21,473 nucleotides of DNA from an uncultured Fretibacterium sp. (GCA_937915835.1 CALGHA010000156.1:1-21473); one strand, 5' to 3'; positions 6,832 through 15,268 are shown, counted from the stretch's first letter. Translations and numbers: made by a program. Notes: generated by a model not told the origin, from the letters alone.

Positions 6832-8124
6832 TTACATTCCCCTGTTAATCGTCTGGTTTCTGTCAGCTCCAACGCCGATTAATCCGACCGGAACGTTGAG
6901 AACTTTTTCAATGTATTTCACGTAGGCTTGAGCATTGGCCGGGAGTTCCTCAAAAGTTTTGCAGTTCGTGATGTCGTCGTCCCAGCCTGGTAAAGTTTCA
7001 TAAACCGGTTGAATTTCGCTGAGTGAACGCGTATCGTTCGGCCAGGTCGTGAGCTTTTCGCCGTCTCTTTCGTAAGCTACACAAACTTTAATTCCGCCCA
7101 TGCCTGTGAGAACGTCTAACTTTGTGAGAGCTATTACAGTTGCTCCGTTGAGTTCCATTGAATATTTTAACGCAGGAACATCAAGCCATCCGCAACGTCT
7201 TGGTCGTCCTGTTGTTGCTCCGAACTCGCCGCCGTTAGCTCTCAATTTTTCGCCGTCCTCGCCAAAATCTTCCGTCGGGAATGGGCCTTCTCCGACACGT
7301 GTCGTGTAAGCCTTAACTACAGCGATTACGCGCGTTAAATCATTCGGGGCTAATCCTGTTCCGGTGAAAGCTCCTGCCGCAGAAGTTGATGAACTCGTTA
7401 CATATGGGTAAGTTCCGTGATCTATGTCAAGCAATGCCGCCTGAGCTCCTTCAAGCAAAATATGCTGGCCGTCGTCTACAGCCTTGCGCAATAAAGCTCT
7501 GGTGTCGTCAACATAAGGTGCTAATGCTTCGCCCCATTTTCGTGCCGGTTCATAAATTTCGTCAAATGGTAACGGCTTCTGATTGTAAAGTTTCGTGAAA
7601 ATTTGGTTCTTCTCGTCAAGAATATATGTCAGTCTCTCACGCAGAACATCAGCATCAAGCAAGTCTTCAACTCTCAATCCTGAACGTGAATACTTATCGA
7701 CATAACACGGCCCAATCCCCCGTCCAGTTGTGCCTATTTTACGGCCTTTTCCTCGTGCTTCTTCCTGCAATTTATCAAGCATCTTGTGATAGGGCATAAC
7801 AACATGAGCATGAGGACTTACGGCCAATCTTGCACGGTCCTGACCTTTCGCGAATAATTCCCCCGTCTCGTTCAAGAATTGCTCAGGGTCAATCACTAAA
7901 CCGTTGCCGAGTACACATAATTTTCCAGGATAAAGCATTCCCGAAGGTAACAGGTGAAACACAACCTTTTGACCGTCAGAAATTACCGTATGTCCTGCGT
8001 TCGCTCCGCCTTGAAAACGCACGAATACGTCAACGTCTGAACCGAGCATGTCAACAACTTTTCCTTTTCCTTCATCGCCCCATTGTGCTCCGACGAGAAG
8101 ATCTACATTTTTCTTTGAACTCAA
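6832..8124 (-). CDS. purA: adenylosuccinate synthetase
   Basis: Cytoplasmic enzyme for the first step from IMP to AMP: joins aspartate to IMP using GTP. The 430 residues are the usual full length. The N-terminal GTP-binding block QWGDEGKGK (14-22) contains the catalytic aspartate, and NAGHTV supplies the catalytic histidine. Further family blocks are GTTGRGIGP, TRVGEGPFPTE, ATTGRPRRCGWLD and GVGADRNQTI. The start is TTG at 8124, with a strong AAGGAGG 11 bases upstream. It lies 24 bases after ctpA and 3 bases before the rimI-like gene, inside the long minus-strand array. No sign of damage. Confidence 0.97.
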   Translation of the reverse strand: MSSKKNVDLLVGAQWGDEGKGKVVDMLGSDVDVFVRFQGGANAGHTVISDGQKVVFHLLPSGMLYPGKLCVLGNGLVIDPEQFLNETGELFAKGQDRARLAVSPHAHVVMPYHKMLDKLQEEARGKGRKIGTTGRGIGPCYVDKYSRSGLRVEDLLDADVLRERLTYILDEKNQIFTKLYNQKPLPFDEIYEPARKWGEALAPYVDDTRALLRKAVDDGQHILLEGAQAALLDIDHGTYPYVTSSSTSAAGAFTGTGLAPNDLTRVIAVVKAYTTRVGEGPFPTEDFGEDGEKLRANGGEFGATTGRPRRCGWLDVPALKYSMELNGATVIALTKLDVLTGMGGIKVCVAYERDGEKLTTWPNDTRSLSEIQPVYETLPGWDDDITNCKTFEELPANAQAYVKYIEKVLNVPVGLIGVGADRNQTINRGM

Positions 8125-8148
8125 AATCTTAATTGCCTCCTTAATTTA

Positions 8149-9369
8149 TTATTTTCTTCTGCCCGCAACTGGACGAATTTGTTTCTTGATTTCCGTGATT
8201 GCGCGCTGTAACTGTACATCTTTGCTTATTACCCTGTCAGGTTCACCTTTAACTTCAATATCTGGCGACAACCCAACGTGATCTATGACTTTTCCCGACG
8301 GAGTGTAATATCTCGCAATAGTAACATAAACTCCGCTTCCGTCAGTCAACGGGAATAATGTCTGTACGCTTCCTTTACCGAAACTCTTTTCACCGATTAA
8401 TTTTGCACGTTTTCGATCGCTCAAGGCTCCGGCAACAATTTCACTCGCGCTTGCACTTCCACTGTTGATTAAGACGACGACAGGCATATTCGTTAAATAT
8501 TGGGATTTATCGACGTAATATTTCTCGTTAGCTCGTTCCGAACGTCCTTTTGTCTCAACAACTAAGCCGCTCTTTACGAACATACTCACAATTTTTACGC
8601 TGGCATCGAGTAATCCTCCGCCGTTATTTCTCAGGTCAAGGATTAAGGCGCGCATTCCGTCTCTCATCATTTCGCGGATTGCACTTCGGGCTTCCTCGTG
8701 AGTGTTATGCTTGAACTGGGTCAACTTCAAATAGCCGATATCATCCGAGAGCATTTCGTTGCGTACACTTTTGAGCTTGATAATTTCACGCGTAATCTCA
8801 AAGCTCAGTAATTCGTCTTCTCCTTCACGACGTACCCAGACCGTAACTTTCGTATCAGGTTCACCGCGCAAAATTTGCACAACTCTATCAGAAGTCCATC
8901 CGATTACAACTTGGTCGTCAACTTTCACAATCTGGTCTTTCGTCTTCAAGCCCGCACGTTCAGCCGGAGAATCTTCCATAGGACTAATCACTAAAATTTG
9001 TCCGTCCCTGTCGCCTATGTACATTCCAAGTCCGCCGTATTTCCCTTCAAGTTCGATTTCCTCATCCTTGAGCTGTGAAGGTGAGACAAAACGCGTATAT
9101 GGATCCTTCCAGGCTTCGACCATTCCTTTAGCGGCCCCGTGTAACAAATCGTCTTCGTTTGCCGGTTTAATTTCAGCGTCAACCTGGTAATTTTCGATAA
9201 TGTATCTAATCTGACGCAAGAGCCATAATGAACGCACATTAAACGGGGATATTCTGTTGAAGTCTGATTCGGAAAAATCTGCGGATTGAGCTTTATAGCC
9301 GTAAAGAAATCCGATTGATGCCAGGAAAATAAAAACGAGAATATATACTTTCTTTCTTGAGAATTTCAC
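8149..9369 (-). CDS. ctpA: carboxy-terminal processing protease, S41 family with PDZ domain
   Basis: Secreted or membrane-anchored serine protease. A hydrophobic N-terminal segment (about residues 8-24) serves as signal anchor. A PDZ domain covers roughly 105-190, and the S41 catalytic domain follows with a Ser-Lys dyad, Ser307 in GSASASE and Lys332 in SFGKGSVQ, 25 residues apart as in the family. I prefer the GTG at 9369, which has AGGTG about 11 bases before it, over the TTG at 9402; a consensus -10 box at 9405-9410 would exclude the TTG. It directly follows two M23 genes. In other bacteria (E. coli Prc, Pseudomonas CtpA) related proteases degrade cell-wall hydrolases, so these neighbours are candidate substrates (inference). 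Confidence 0.93.
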   Translation of the reverse strand: MKFSRKKVYILVFIFLASIGFLYGYKAQSADFSESDFNRISPFNVRSLWLLRQIRYIIENYQVDAEIKPANEDDLLHGAAKGMVEAWKDPYTRFVSPSQLKDEEIELEGKYGGLGMYIGDRDGQILVISPMEDSPAERAGLKTKDQIVKVDDQVVIGWTSDRVVQILRGEPDTKVTVWVRREGEDELLSFEITREIIKLKSVRNEMLSDDIGYLKLTQFKHNTHEEARSAIREMMRDGMRALILDLRNNGGGLLDASVKIVSMFVKSGLVVETKGRSERANEKYYVDKSQYLTNMPVVVLINSGSASASEIVAGALSDRKRAKLIGEKSFGKGSVQTLFPLTDGSGVYVTIARYYTPSGKVIDHVGLSPDIEVKGEPDRVISKDVQLQRAITEIKKQIRPVAGRRK

Positions 9370-9404
9370 TATTGAAATTACACCTGCCTTCTGAGAATGC
9401 AAGA

Positions 9405-9410
9405 ATTATA
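9405..9410 (-). promoter_or_regulatory. candidate -10 box upstream of ctpA
   Basis: Minus-strand TATAAT, perfect to consensus, lies in the short gap after the degenerate M23 gene, 36 bases upstream of the GTG start of ctpA. A poor TTGCGA at 15 bases could be the -35. It would allow ctpA-purA transcription apart from the division genes. Confidence 0.3.
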
Positions 9411-9419
9411 CAGCAATTT

Positions 9420-10652
9420 TTACCTTCGCAAATAGTTCATGGGATTTTGCGCGTTTCCGTTCTTCCTGACCTCGAAATGTAAGCCGTATTCCGAATCAGT
9501 CCCGGTATTCCCAACTTTGCCGATTACAGCTCCGGTTTGAACGTTTGCTCCTTCTCTCACTGAAGTTCCGCCTAAATGAGCGTAAACAGTCGTAAGATTT
9601 CCGCCGTGATCAATAATAACAACTTGACCAAAGCCACGAAGCCAACCTTGATAAAGAACTTCTCCAGGCCCGGCAGCTTTTACAGGAGTTCCAGCATTGG
9701 CCTTGATGTCAATTCCGGAGTTAAAAATTTTCGTCTTGAACGTCGGATGAACACGAGAGCCGTATTGCATTGTTACTGTCCCGTTTAATGGCCACGCTAA
9801 ATTTTTCGGAGCAGATTTTGAGGCTGTCGACGTATCTTTAACGGGAACGGCGGCTTTTGAACCCTGAACAGGAGTTTTTGAGGATGCGGCTTTAGTTGAC
9901 GTTGAAGATTTCTTTTTGGCGGCTGTAGTCTTCTGTTTCATCAGCGAGTTAATTTTGTTCCCGACGGCCTTTTGCGCACTCTCAAGTTCACGGGCGGCGG
10001 CTTCAGCTTTCTTCTGCTCACTCTGGACGTTCTTCAACAAGTTATCCGTCTTCTTAATCGTCGTATCGAACTCCGCACGTTTCTTCTTGAGCTCGTCGGT
10101 CTGCTTTGCAATTTGAGATTTATTCTTCTCAAGCTGACTTTTCGCAAGCGTTAATTCCTGTTCCTTTTCGGCCAATTCCTGAAGCATGGCTATATCATGT
10201 CTTGCAAATCTCCTGAGCATATACGCCGTATTAATCGCTTCGTGCGGGCCTTCGGAGTTCAATATTACGCTCAAGCTATTTTCTTCAGGGGTAAACTTGT
10301 AAATGTCCACAAGCCTGTTGCGTAAAGTCGTCAATAAAATATTCATCGACTCAGTTACGACGGCAATATTTCTGTCAAGGACACTCACAGAATTTTGAAG
10401 TTTACTATTCTCACGCTCAAGGTCATTCATTCGTTCTTGTGAGGCGTTCGCATTCTGCTTAAGACGCGATAATTGGCTCAATAAATCTTTGGACTGCCGG
10501 GATTTTTGCTTTGCTATCTCGTTGTATTGCTGGATTTTCTTCTTCATGTCGCTTTGACTTTTCTGCTGAGACTTAATCTGACTGTCTAAATTTGCTCCGT
10601 AAGCCAGTGAACTCATCAGGAAAATCATGATTAACGCTAAAAATTTCTTCAT
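9420..10652 (-). CDS. EnvC-like coiled-coil protein with degenerate M23/LytM domain
   Basis: Exported protein of 410 residues: signal peptide (1-20, cleavage near AYG-AN), two long coiled coils (about 22-118 and 153-240), a Lys/Ser/Thr/Ala-rich linker (241-285) and a C-terminal LytM domain (290-410). The fold motifs are kept, but two active-site positions are changed. The zinc-binding His of HxxxD is Asn311 (IFNSGID), and the first His of HxH is Gly390 (YGLHFEVR). Asp315, His359 and His392 remain. Such loss predicts no peptidase activity, as in E. coli EnvC, which works with FtsEX to activate amidases. It sits 14 bases after an intact paralogue and two genes from ftsEX, so a division-linked regulator is the best guess. 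Confidence 0.88.
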   Translation of the reverse strand: MKKFLALIMIFLMSSLAYGANLDSQIKSQQKSQSDMKKKIQQYNEIAKQKSRQSKDLLSQLSRLKQNANASQERMNDLERENSKLQNSVSVLDRNIAVVTESMNILLTTLRNRLVDIYKFTPEENSLSVILNSEGPHEAINTAYMLRRFARHDIAMLQELAEKEQELTLAKSQLEKNKSQIAKQTDELKKKRAEFDTTIKKTDNLLKNVQSEQKKAEAAARELESAQKAVGNKINSLMKQKTTAAKKKSSTSTKAASSKTPVQGSKAAVPVKDTSTASKSAPKNLAWPLNGTVTMQYGSRVHPTFKTKIFNSGIDIKANAGTPVKAAGPGEVLYQGWLRGFGQVVIIDHGGNLTTVYAHLGGTSVREGANVQTGAVIGKVGNTGTDSEYGLHFEVRKNGNAQNPMNYLRR

Positions 10653-10666
10653 GATAAATTCTCTCC

Positions 10667-11830
10667 TTAACGCTTCAAATATTTAATCGGGTTCACAGGA
10701 GTTCCGTATTGTCTGACCTCAAAATGCAAGTGATAGCCCGTAGTATTTCCAGTTTTGCCGACGCGTGCGATTACAGCTCCGGAGTTAACAACTTGGCCTT
10801 CTTTTACGAGACTTGCTGAGAGATGAGCGTACAAAGTTGAATATCCCTTGCCATGATCCAGAACTACAACTCTTCCGTAGCCACGAAGCCAGCCGTTATA
10901 GATACATTCTCCGGCCTCAGGAGCTTTTACGGGAGTTCCATTCGGTGAAGCTATATCAATTCCGGAGTGAAGAATTTTGCGCTTTAATATCGGGTGTATT
11001 CTGTAGCCATAAGGACTTGAGATTACGCCTCTGACGGGCCAGTCGAATTTTGAGCCTTGACCAATTCCCGGAGCATAAACGCGGTTACGCTGTTGTTGCA
11101 ATCTCTTAATCATAGCTTGAGCGGCTTGCTGAGCTTCTTCAGCTTCTTTCGCGGCTTTCTCGGCTAATTCCTTTTGCTTCTGAATTGACGTGATAAACTT
11201 GTTCGTCTCGTTAATGCTCCGTTTGTATTTATCTCGCTGATTTTGGACGGCTTGAGTTTTCTCCATAAGTCTTATTTGCTGTTCGTCCATGTTCTGACGA
11301 GTTGCATCGAGATTTTGAACGCGAGCATGAAGCTGTGAAAGGATTGAAGCATCACGTTGAGTTACACGCTTGAGTAAATATGCAGTCTCGACGGCCTCAA
11401 AAACGCTTCGTGACGCAAAAAGCATTCTCATCTCTTCAGCTTCACCGTATTTGTACATGTCAAGAACTCTGTCTTTCATTTGCTCCGAAAGCTCGTTAAT
11501 CTTGACTTGTTCGTCCTTCATGTTTGAATCCAGCATAACTATATTTTCCTGAATTTTTTTGTTCTGAAGCTCCAAAACTGTTAATTCCTGACGCGCAACG
11601 CTTTCATCCTGCTGAAGAGTGTTTACTTTCGTCAATAATCCCTCAACTTTTTTGCCCATCGCTTTAATCTGCTGCTTATAATCCGCAATTTGCTTCGTTA
11701 AATCCGCACGTTTCTTCTCTTCGGCGGCAATTTGGGAATCAATACTGCTTTTCTTGGCGGCAGAATTTACAATAGAAGGGGAAAATATTATCAACACGAG
11801 AATTATTACGAGAAAAAATTTTTTCATCAT
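10667..11830 (-). CDS. M23 family peptidoglycan endopeptidase with coiled coil (catalytically intact)
   Basis: Exported murein endopeptidase of 387 residues: signal peptide (about 1-24), two coiled-coil regions (about 28-120 and 160-250), then a LytM/M23 domain (about 263-387). The zinc ligands and catalytic histidines are all present: His288 and Asp292 in LHSGID, His336 in YAHLS, His367 and His369 in GYHLHFEV. The architecture matches hydrolases or activators controlled by FtsEX in other bacteria (EnvC, PcsB- and CwlO-type systems). Its ATG overlaps the ftsX stop by four bases (ATGA), so it is coupled to ftsX. It closely parallels the next gene downstream in domain order and length, suggesting a tandem duplication followed by loss of activity in the other copy. 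Confidence 0.92.
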   Translation of the reverse strand: MMKKFFLVIILVLIIFSPSIVNSAAKKSSIDSQIAAEEKKRADLTKQIADYKQQIKAMGKKVEGLLTKVNTLQQDESVARQELTVLELQNKKIQENIVMLDSNMKDEQVKINELSEQMKDRVLDMYKYGEAEEMRMLFASRSVFEAVETAYLLKRVTQRDASILSQLHARVQNLDATRQNMDEQQIRLMEKTQAVQNQRDKYKRSINETNKFITSIQKQKELAEKAAKEAEEAQQAAQAMIKRLQQQRNRVYAPGIGQGSKFDWPVRGVISSPYGYRIHPILKRKILHSGIDIASPNGTPVKAPEAGECIYNGWLRGYGRVVVLDHGKGYSTLYAHLSASLVKEGQVVNSGAVIARVGKTGNTTGYHLHFEVRQYGTPVNPIKYLKR

Positions 11831-12723
11831 TCCGGCCTCGTTATCGAGTTAATGAACCTCGCGACAACTATGTAACTGCATACCCAGCCTAATGTTGCTC
11901 CGAAACCGGCAAGAAGTCCGCAAAATCTCCAGATTACGCTTTGCTCGGTGATTAAACTTGCTCGTAAAAATGGCAAATTGGCCTGAAGCAAAGTTATTCC
12001 GGGAAAATATGCCCCGATAATTCCAGCGGCCGCGATTATCGCCCCGAAAAACGCTAATAACGTTCCTTCAAGGACAAACGGCGTTGCTATGTAAGAGCGT
12101 GTTGCTCCGACGAGATACATTATGCCGATTTCCTCACGACGGGAATAAAGCGAGATGTGAATTGTATTATAGACGACTAAAGCCGTGATTATTACGGACA
12201 AGATAAACATGACTAGAGCAATTCGTGATGAAATTCTTGATAACGCCGAAATTCTTTTTACGACCATTCCCGCATAAACAACATCTTCAACTTCGGGCAT
12301 GGCTTTTAACGCGTTCACTAAAGGCTCAACGTCTTCTGCTCGGTGAACGTGAATCTCGAAATTATACGGAATTGGATTATCACCTAACATCTCAAGCGCT
12401 CGTGATTGGGAACCCATTTTTTCCTGCAATTTCGCCAGTGAATCCGCCGGAGAAAATATTTTCATTGAGTAAACGTATTCAAGGCCCTGAATTTTCCCGG
12501 AAATCATGTCAATATCTAGCGTGTTATCTTTCACTAAATATGCCTGCACAACGAGTTCACTCTCAAGACGAGATAATAAATTTTCCAGATTTAGCGAGAA
12601 TAAAGTTGTTACGCCTAATATCCATAGCATTACCCCTGCGGTTATAAGTGTTAAGAGGCCTAAAACCCAATGATGAACAACAAGCCTCCACATGTCCCGC
12701 AAAATATATTTCAGTGTAGTCAT
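11827..12723 (-). CDS. ftsX: cell division ABC transporter permease FtsX
   Basis: Membrane half of the FtsEX complex, which senses the cytoplasmic ATPase cycle and switches on periplasmic cell-wall hydrolases at the division site. The 298 residues show the FtsX layout: cytoplasmic N-terminus, first membrane helix (about 18-43), an extracytoplasmic loop (44-165), then three helices (about 167-187, 214-238 and 265-287) with the conserved REEIGIMYLVGATRSYI block between helices two and three. Its start codon overlaps the ftsE stop by one base (TAATG), and its stop overlaps the start of the intact M23 gene. The neighbour carrying the coiled-coil M23 domain is the expected partner of the extracytoplasmic loop. 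Confidence 0.94.
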   Translation of the reverse strand: MTTLKYILRDMWRLVVHHWVLGLLTLITAGVMLWILGVTTLFSLNLENLLSRLESELVVQAYLVKDNTLDIDMISGKIQGLEYVYSMKIFSPADSLAKLQEKMGSQSRALEMLGDNPIPYNFEIHVHRAEDVEPLVNALKAMPEVEDVVYAGMVVKRISALSRISSRIALVMFILSVIITALVVYNTIHISLYSRREEIGIMYLVGATRSYIATPFVLEGTLLAFFGAIIAAAGIIGAYFPGITLLQANLPFLRASLITEQSVIWRFCGLLAGFGATLGWVCSYIVVARFINSITRPE

Positions 12724-13406
12724 TATCCTGAATAAGTCCCTCCTTTTTCGTCGCGGATTAATCTTCCGTTGTCGAGCTCAATAACTCTTTGACGTGAAGC
12801 ATTTACTATGTTCTGATTATGCGTTGACATCACGACCGTAACGCCGGCTTGATTAATCCCGAACAAAATTTTCATGACATCAACGGCCGTATGAAAGTCC
12901 AAATTTCCAGTCGGCTCATCAGCGATAAAAAGTGAAGGCGAATTGGCCAATGCACGAGCAATCGCTACACGCTGCTGTTCTCCACCGGATAATTGCGCAG
13001 GCCTCATGCTTCGTCGTCGCCATAAGCCAACTTGATTAATTACGTCCTTCGTTCGTTCGGCTACAAGTTTTTTGGGAACTGACATTGCTTCCATGACGAA
13101 CGCAATATTCTCATAAACTGTCAAACTTGGAATTAACTTGAAGTCCTGAGCAACTAAGCCGACATCACGCCGATAATACGGAATATCAGCCTTTCGCATT
13201 TTTCTCAGGTCATAGCCTCCGACTGCAACAAGTCCTCTTGATGGCAAAAGCTCACGGGTAATTAATCGAAGAAGTGTAGATTTTCCCGAACCTGTCTGAC
13301 CAACAACGTAAACGAATTCCCCTTGCTCAATATTAATATTAATGTCGACTAAAGCGGCAATATCAGGCTCAAAAATTTTGCTTACTCCTGAAAAATTTAT
13401 ATTCAT
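12723..13406 (-). CDS. ftsE: cell division ABC transporter ATP-binding protein FtsE
   Basis: Cytoplasmic ATPase of FtsEX. The 227 residues carry all ABC motifs in order: Walker A GQTGSGKST (36-44), Q-loop Gln87, signature LSGGEQQR (139-146), Walker B LFIADE (159-164) with NLD as D-loop, and H-loop His196. Length and the DVGLVAQDFKLIPSLTVYEN block are typical of FtsE rather than of LolD or MacB. The ribosome binding site GGGGAG is 7 bases or so from the ATG. It lies 3 bases after an unrecognised gene and overlaps ftsX by one base. Confidence 0.95.
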   Translation of the reverse strand: MNINFSGVSKIFEPDIAALVDININIEQGEFVYVVGQTGSGKSTLLRLITRELLPSRGLVAVGGYDLRKMRKADIPYYRRDVGLVAQDFKLIPSLTVYENIAFVMEAMSVPKKLVAERTKDVINQVGLWRRRSMRPAQLSGGEQQRVAIARALANSPSLFIADEPTGNLDFHTAVDVMKILFGINQAGVTVVMSTHNQNIVNASRQRVIELDNGRLIRDEKGGTYSG

Positions 13407-13409
13407 TAA

Positions 13410-14297
13410 TCAACTCCCCTTATATTTCGCTCGTTCATTCAATGCCTGTTGAGTGTCAAATTCTCCCCAAACCGCGTGAATAATATCATGTATAGTCATC
13501 TTCTTATCTTCTCTGAGTTCCTGCCACAATTCATGATTTAAATATGTCCAAGTTGTGAATATTGGCTCTCTTCCTCGTCCAAATCTGCCAAGAACAAGCC
13601 AGCCTGACATTGGATTATACAAAACTAAAGGTGAAGCATTTTGTGAGGCCATTCGTTGGATTTCGAGCACTGAAAATGAAAGTTCTTCGAGTTCAGCCAT
13701 TGCGTTTTTATCAGGAAGCTCAAGAAGTGAGAACCAAATATGAGCCGAATGTTTAGACTTCATGAAGTTTTCGGGATTAGCTTTCAGCCAGGCTTTAAGT
13801 CGTCCAAGTGTCTCCATTTCTCCGCGAGCTAGAGCAAATCTCAATGCCCAGTATGCTTTACTCAAAACTAAATCATTCTTCATGAACTCAGCAAAATTTT
13901 TCTCGTCAAGAAATTCTGAACTATCAAGACTAAACGCAGGATTATCACGCATAAAAGTCCTCAGCATTAACACGGCCGCTTCATGTTGCCCCGGAGGCTC
14001 GGTTAATTGCAATAATTCTTTACGTAAAGTATTCACAGTTCCTGGCGGTAAAATCGTCGGACCTGATCCTTCGTTTAAGAGTGAAAGAGTTTCATTGTCA
14101 TATAAATTTACGTTCTTCGGCTCAACTCCGGGCTTGTCGCTGGCATAAATCCATTTTCCGCTGCCTGTTCCAAGCAAATATTTATTATGAGGCAGCAATA
14201 ACATCACAGCAGGTTCTTCGGGCATGGCGATATTATCAGGAATATTTTCGGGGGGTAATTCTGCAAGTGTCCCGTTTGACATCAATTCAAGCAGCAA
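13410..14297 (-). CDS. protein of unknown function directly upstream of ftsEX (295 aa)
   Basis: I do not recognise this protein. It has no signal peptide or membrane helix and looks cytoplasmic and mostly helical in the middle (about 95-205), with a Pro-rich N-terminal part holding a short YLLGTGSGKWIYAS strand-like segment. The C-terminal part is Trp-rich (SGWLVLGRF, TTWTYLNHELWQEL, IIHAVWGEFD). The GSGK string is not in a Walker A context. The start is TTG at 14297, with GAGAGGTGAG 8 bases upstream. It precedes ftsE by three bases, so it is almost surely expressed with FtsEX and the M23 genes, which suggests a role in division or cell-wall control (inference from position only). A candidate promoter lies just upstream at 14329-14337. 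Confidence 0.8.
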   Translation of the reverse strand: MLLELMSNGTLAELPPENIPDNIAMPEEPAVMLLLPHNKYLLGTGSGKWIYASDKPGVEPKNVNLYDNETLSLLNEGSGPTILPPGTVNTLRKELLQLTEPPGQHEAAVLMLRTFMRDNPAFSLDSSEFLDEKNFAEFMKNDLVLSKAYWALRFALARGEMETLGRLKAWLKANPENFMKSKHSAHIWFSLLELPDKNAMAELEELSFSVLEIQRMASQNASPLVLYNPMSGWLVLGRFGRGREPIFTTWTYLNHELWQELREDKKMTIHDIIHAVWGEFDTQQALNERAKYKGS

Positions 14298-14328
14298 TTT
14301 TCATTCTCACCTCTCAGATTTTCGTAAC

Positions 14329-14337
14329 ATTTTAACA
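14329..14337 (-). promoter_or_regulatory. candidate extended -10 promoter before the unknown gene-ftsEX block
   Basis: Minus-strand TGTTAAAAT fits TGnTAnAAT and lies in the 62-base gap after the ppx-like gene, the widest gap in the minus-strand array. Transcription would start about 25 bases before the TTG at 14297. No clear -35 box. Confidence 0.35.
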
Positions 14338-14359
14338 GGTATATTTATCACAAAGTTTT

Positions 14360-15268
14360 TCATTCAGCAAGCAATAATCCATGTCTCAAGCCGTTAATAC
14401 TCACTATGCAAGCTGGAGCGTCTAACATTCTCAATGCCTCTAAGACTATGCACGCACTGCCTAAAATTACGTCGGCTCTAGACTTTGGGAGGCCAATTAC
14501 ATTTTCGCGTTCACTGAGAGTTAATGACGAATACATACGGATTTGCTGAACTATATCACGCTGAGTTAATACGCTTCCGTGTAATTTCGAGGGCATAAAG
14601 TTTTCACAAGCGAATTTTACTCCGGCCATCGCTACAACTCCTCCACCGACACCGATTATGTGAGACTGAGAAGCTCTGAACTCGTCAATCTTGTAATCCA
14701 TAAATAAATTTGTCACGTGAGAAACGGCTTCATCACAAAACTTTTTCTTAATTGGCCGGTCATGCTCGTAAAAAAAACGTTCCGAGAGATTTACAGCACC
14801 AATCGGAACGCTTACGATTTTATTTACTGCTCCGTTTGAACCTGAGACAAATTCCGTGCTGCCTCCTCCTGTGTCGAACATGATAATATTTCCGTGAATA
14901 TCAAAGCCGTCAACAGCTCCTCGCCAAGAAAATTTTGCTTCGTCCTCGCCCGAGAAAATATGAACTTCAAGCCCGGTATTCTCTCGAATTAATTTCACGA
15001 AATTTTCAGAATTTTTTGCGGTCCGAAGTGCCATAGTTCCGACAATGAAAATATCAGCTGCATATTTCTCCGCACGTCTGGCCATTTTCGTTACAGTTTC
15101 ACAGGCAGTTTTCATGCTGTCTTCGAGAAGAACTCCGGTTGATGACATTCCTCGTCCTAATCTTACGACTTCCGTCTCATCACGAATTACATTAATTCTC
15201 CCGTTCTCAATCCGAGCAATCCGCATCTTTATGGAGTTACTGCCTATGTCAATTACTGCTTTAATCAT
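14360..15268 (-). CDS. Ppx/GppA family phosphatase
   Basis: Member of the exopolyphosphatase / guanosine pentaphosphate phosphohydrolase family, an actin-like two-lobed ATPase fold. The 302 residues correspond to the two-domain core without the C-terminal HD-like extension of E. coli Ppx. Visible motifs are the phosphate-1 loop AVIDIGSNSIKM (4-15), the acidic FSGEDEAKFSWRGA block (105-118) that holds the catalytic glutamate region, and the phosphate-2 loop FDTGGGSTEF (131-140). Substrate (polyphosphate or pppGpp) cannot be told from sequence alone. AGGAG lies 7 bases before the ATG. It follows the yibE/F-type gene by 29 bases that include a 14-base duplication. Confidence 0.9.
   Translation of the reverse strand: MIKAVIDIGSNSIKMRIARIENGRINVIRDETEVVRLGRGMSSTGVLLEDSMKTACETVTKMARRAEKYAADIFIVGTMALRTAKNSENFVKLIRENTGLEVHIFSGEDEAKFSWRGAVDGFDIHGNIIMFDTGGGSTEFVSGSNGAVNKIVSVPIGAVNLSERFFYEHDRPIKKKFCDEAVSHVTNLFMDYKIDEFRASQSHIIGVGGGVVAMAGVKFACENFMPSKLHGSVLTQRDIVQQIRMYSSLTLSERENVIGLPKSRADVILGSACIVLEALRMLDAPACIVSINGLRHGLLLAE

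Noticed and set aside
8759..9190. Plus-strand frame of 143 codons opposite ctpA
   Set aside because: Antisense to the PDZ and catalytic region of ctpA; Ser-rich shadow with no support.
12225..12647. Plus-strand frame of 140 codons opposite ftsX
   Set aside because: Antisense to ftsX, with low-complexity hydrophobic and basic composition and no start signals.
13410..14297. GTGSGK in the unknown protein as a P-loop
   Set aside because: It lacks the following Ser/Thr and the preceding strand spacing of a Walker A motif, and no Walker B is seen.
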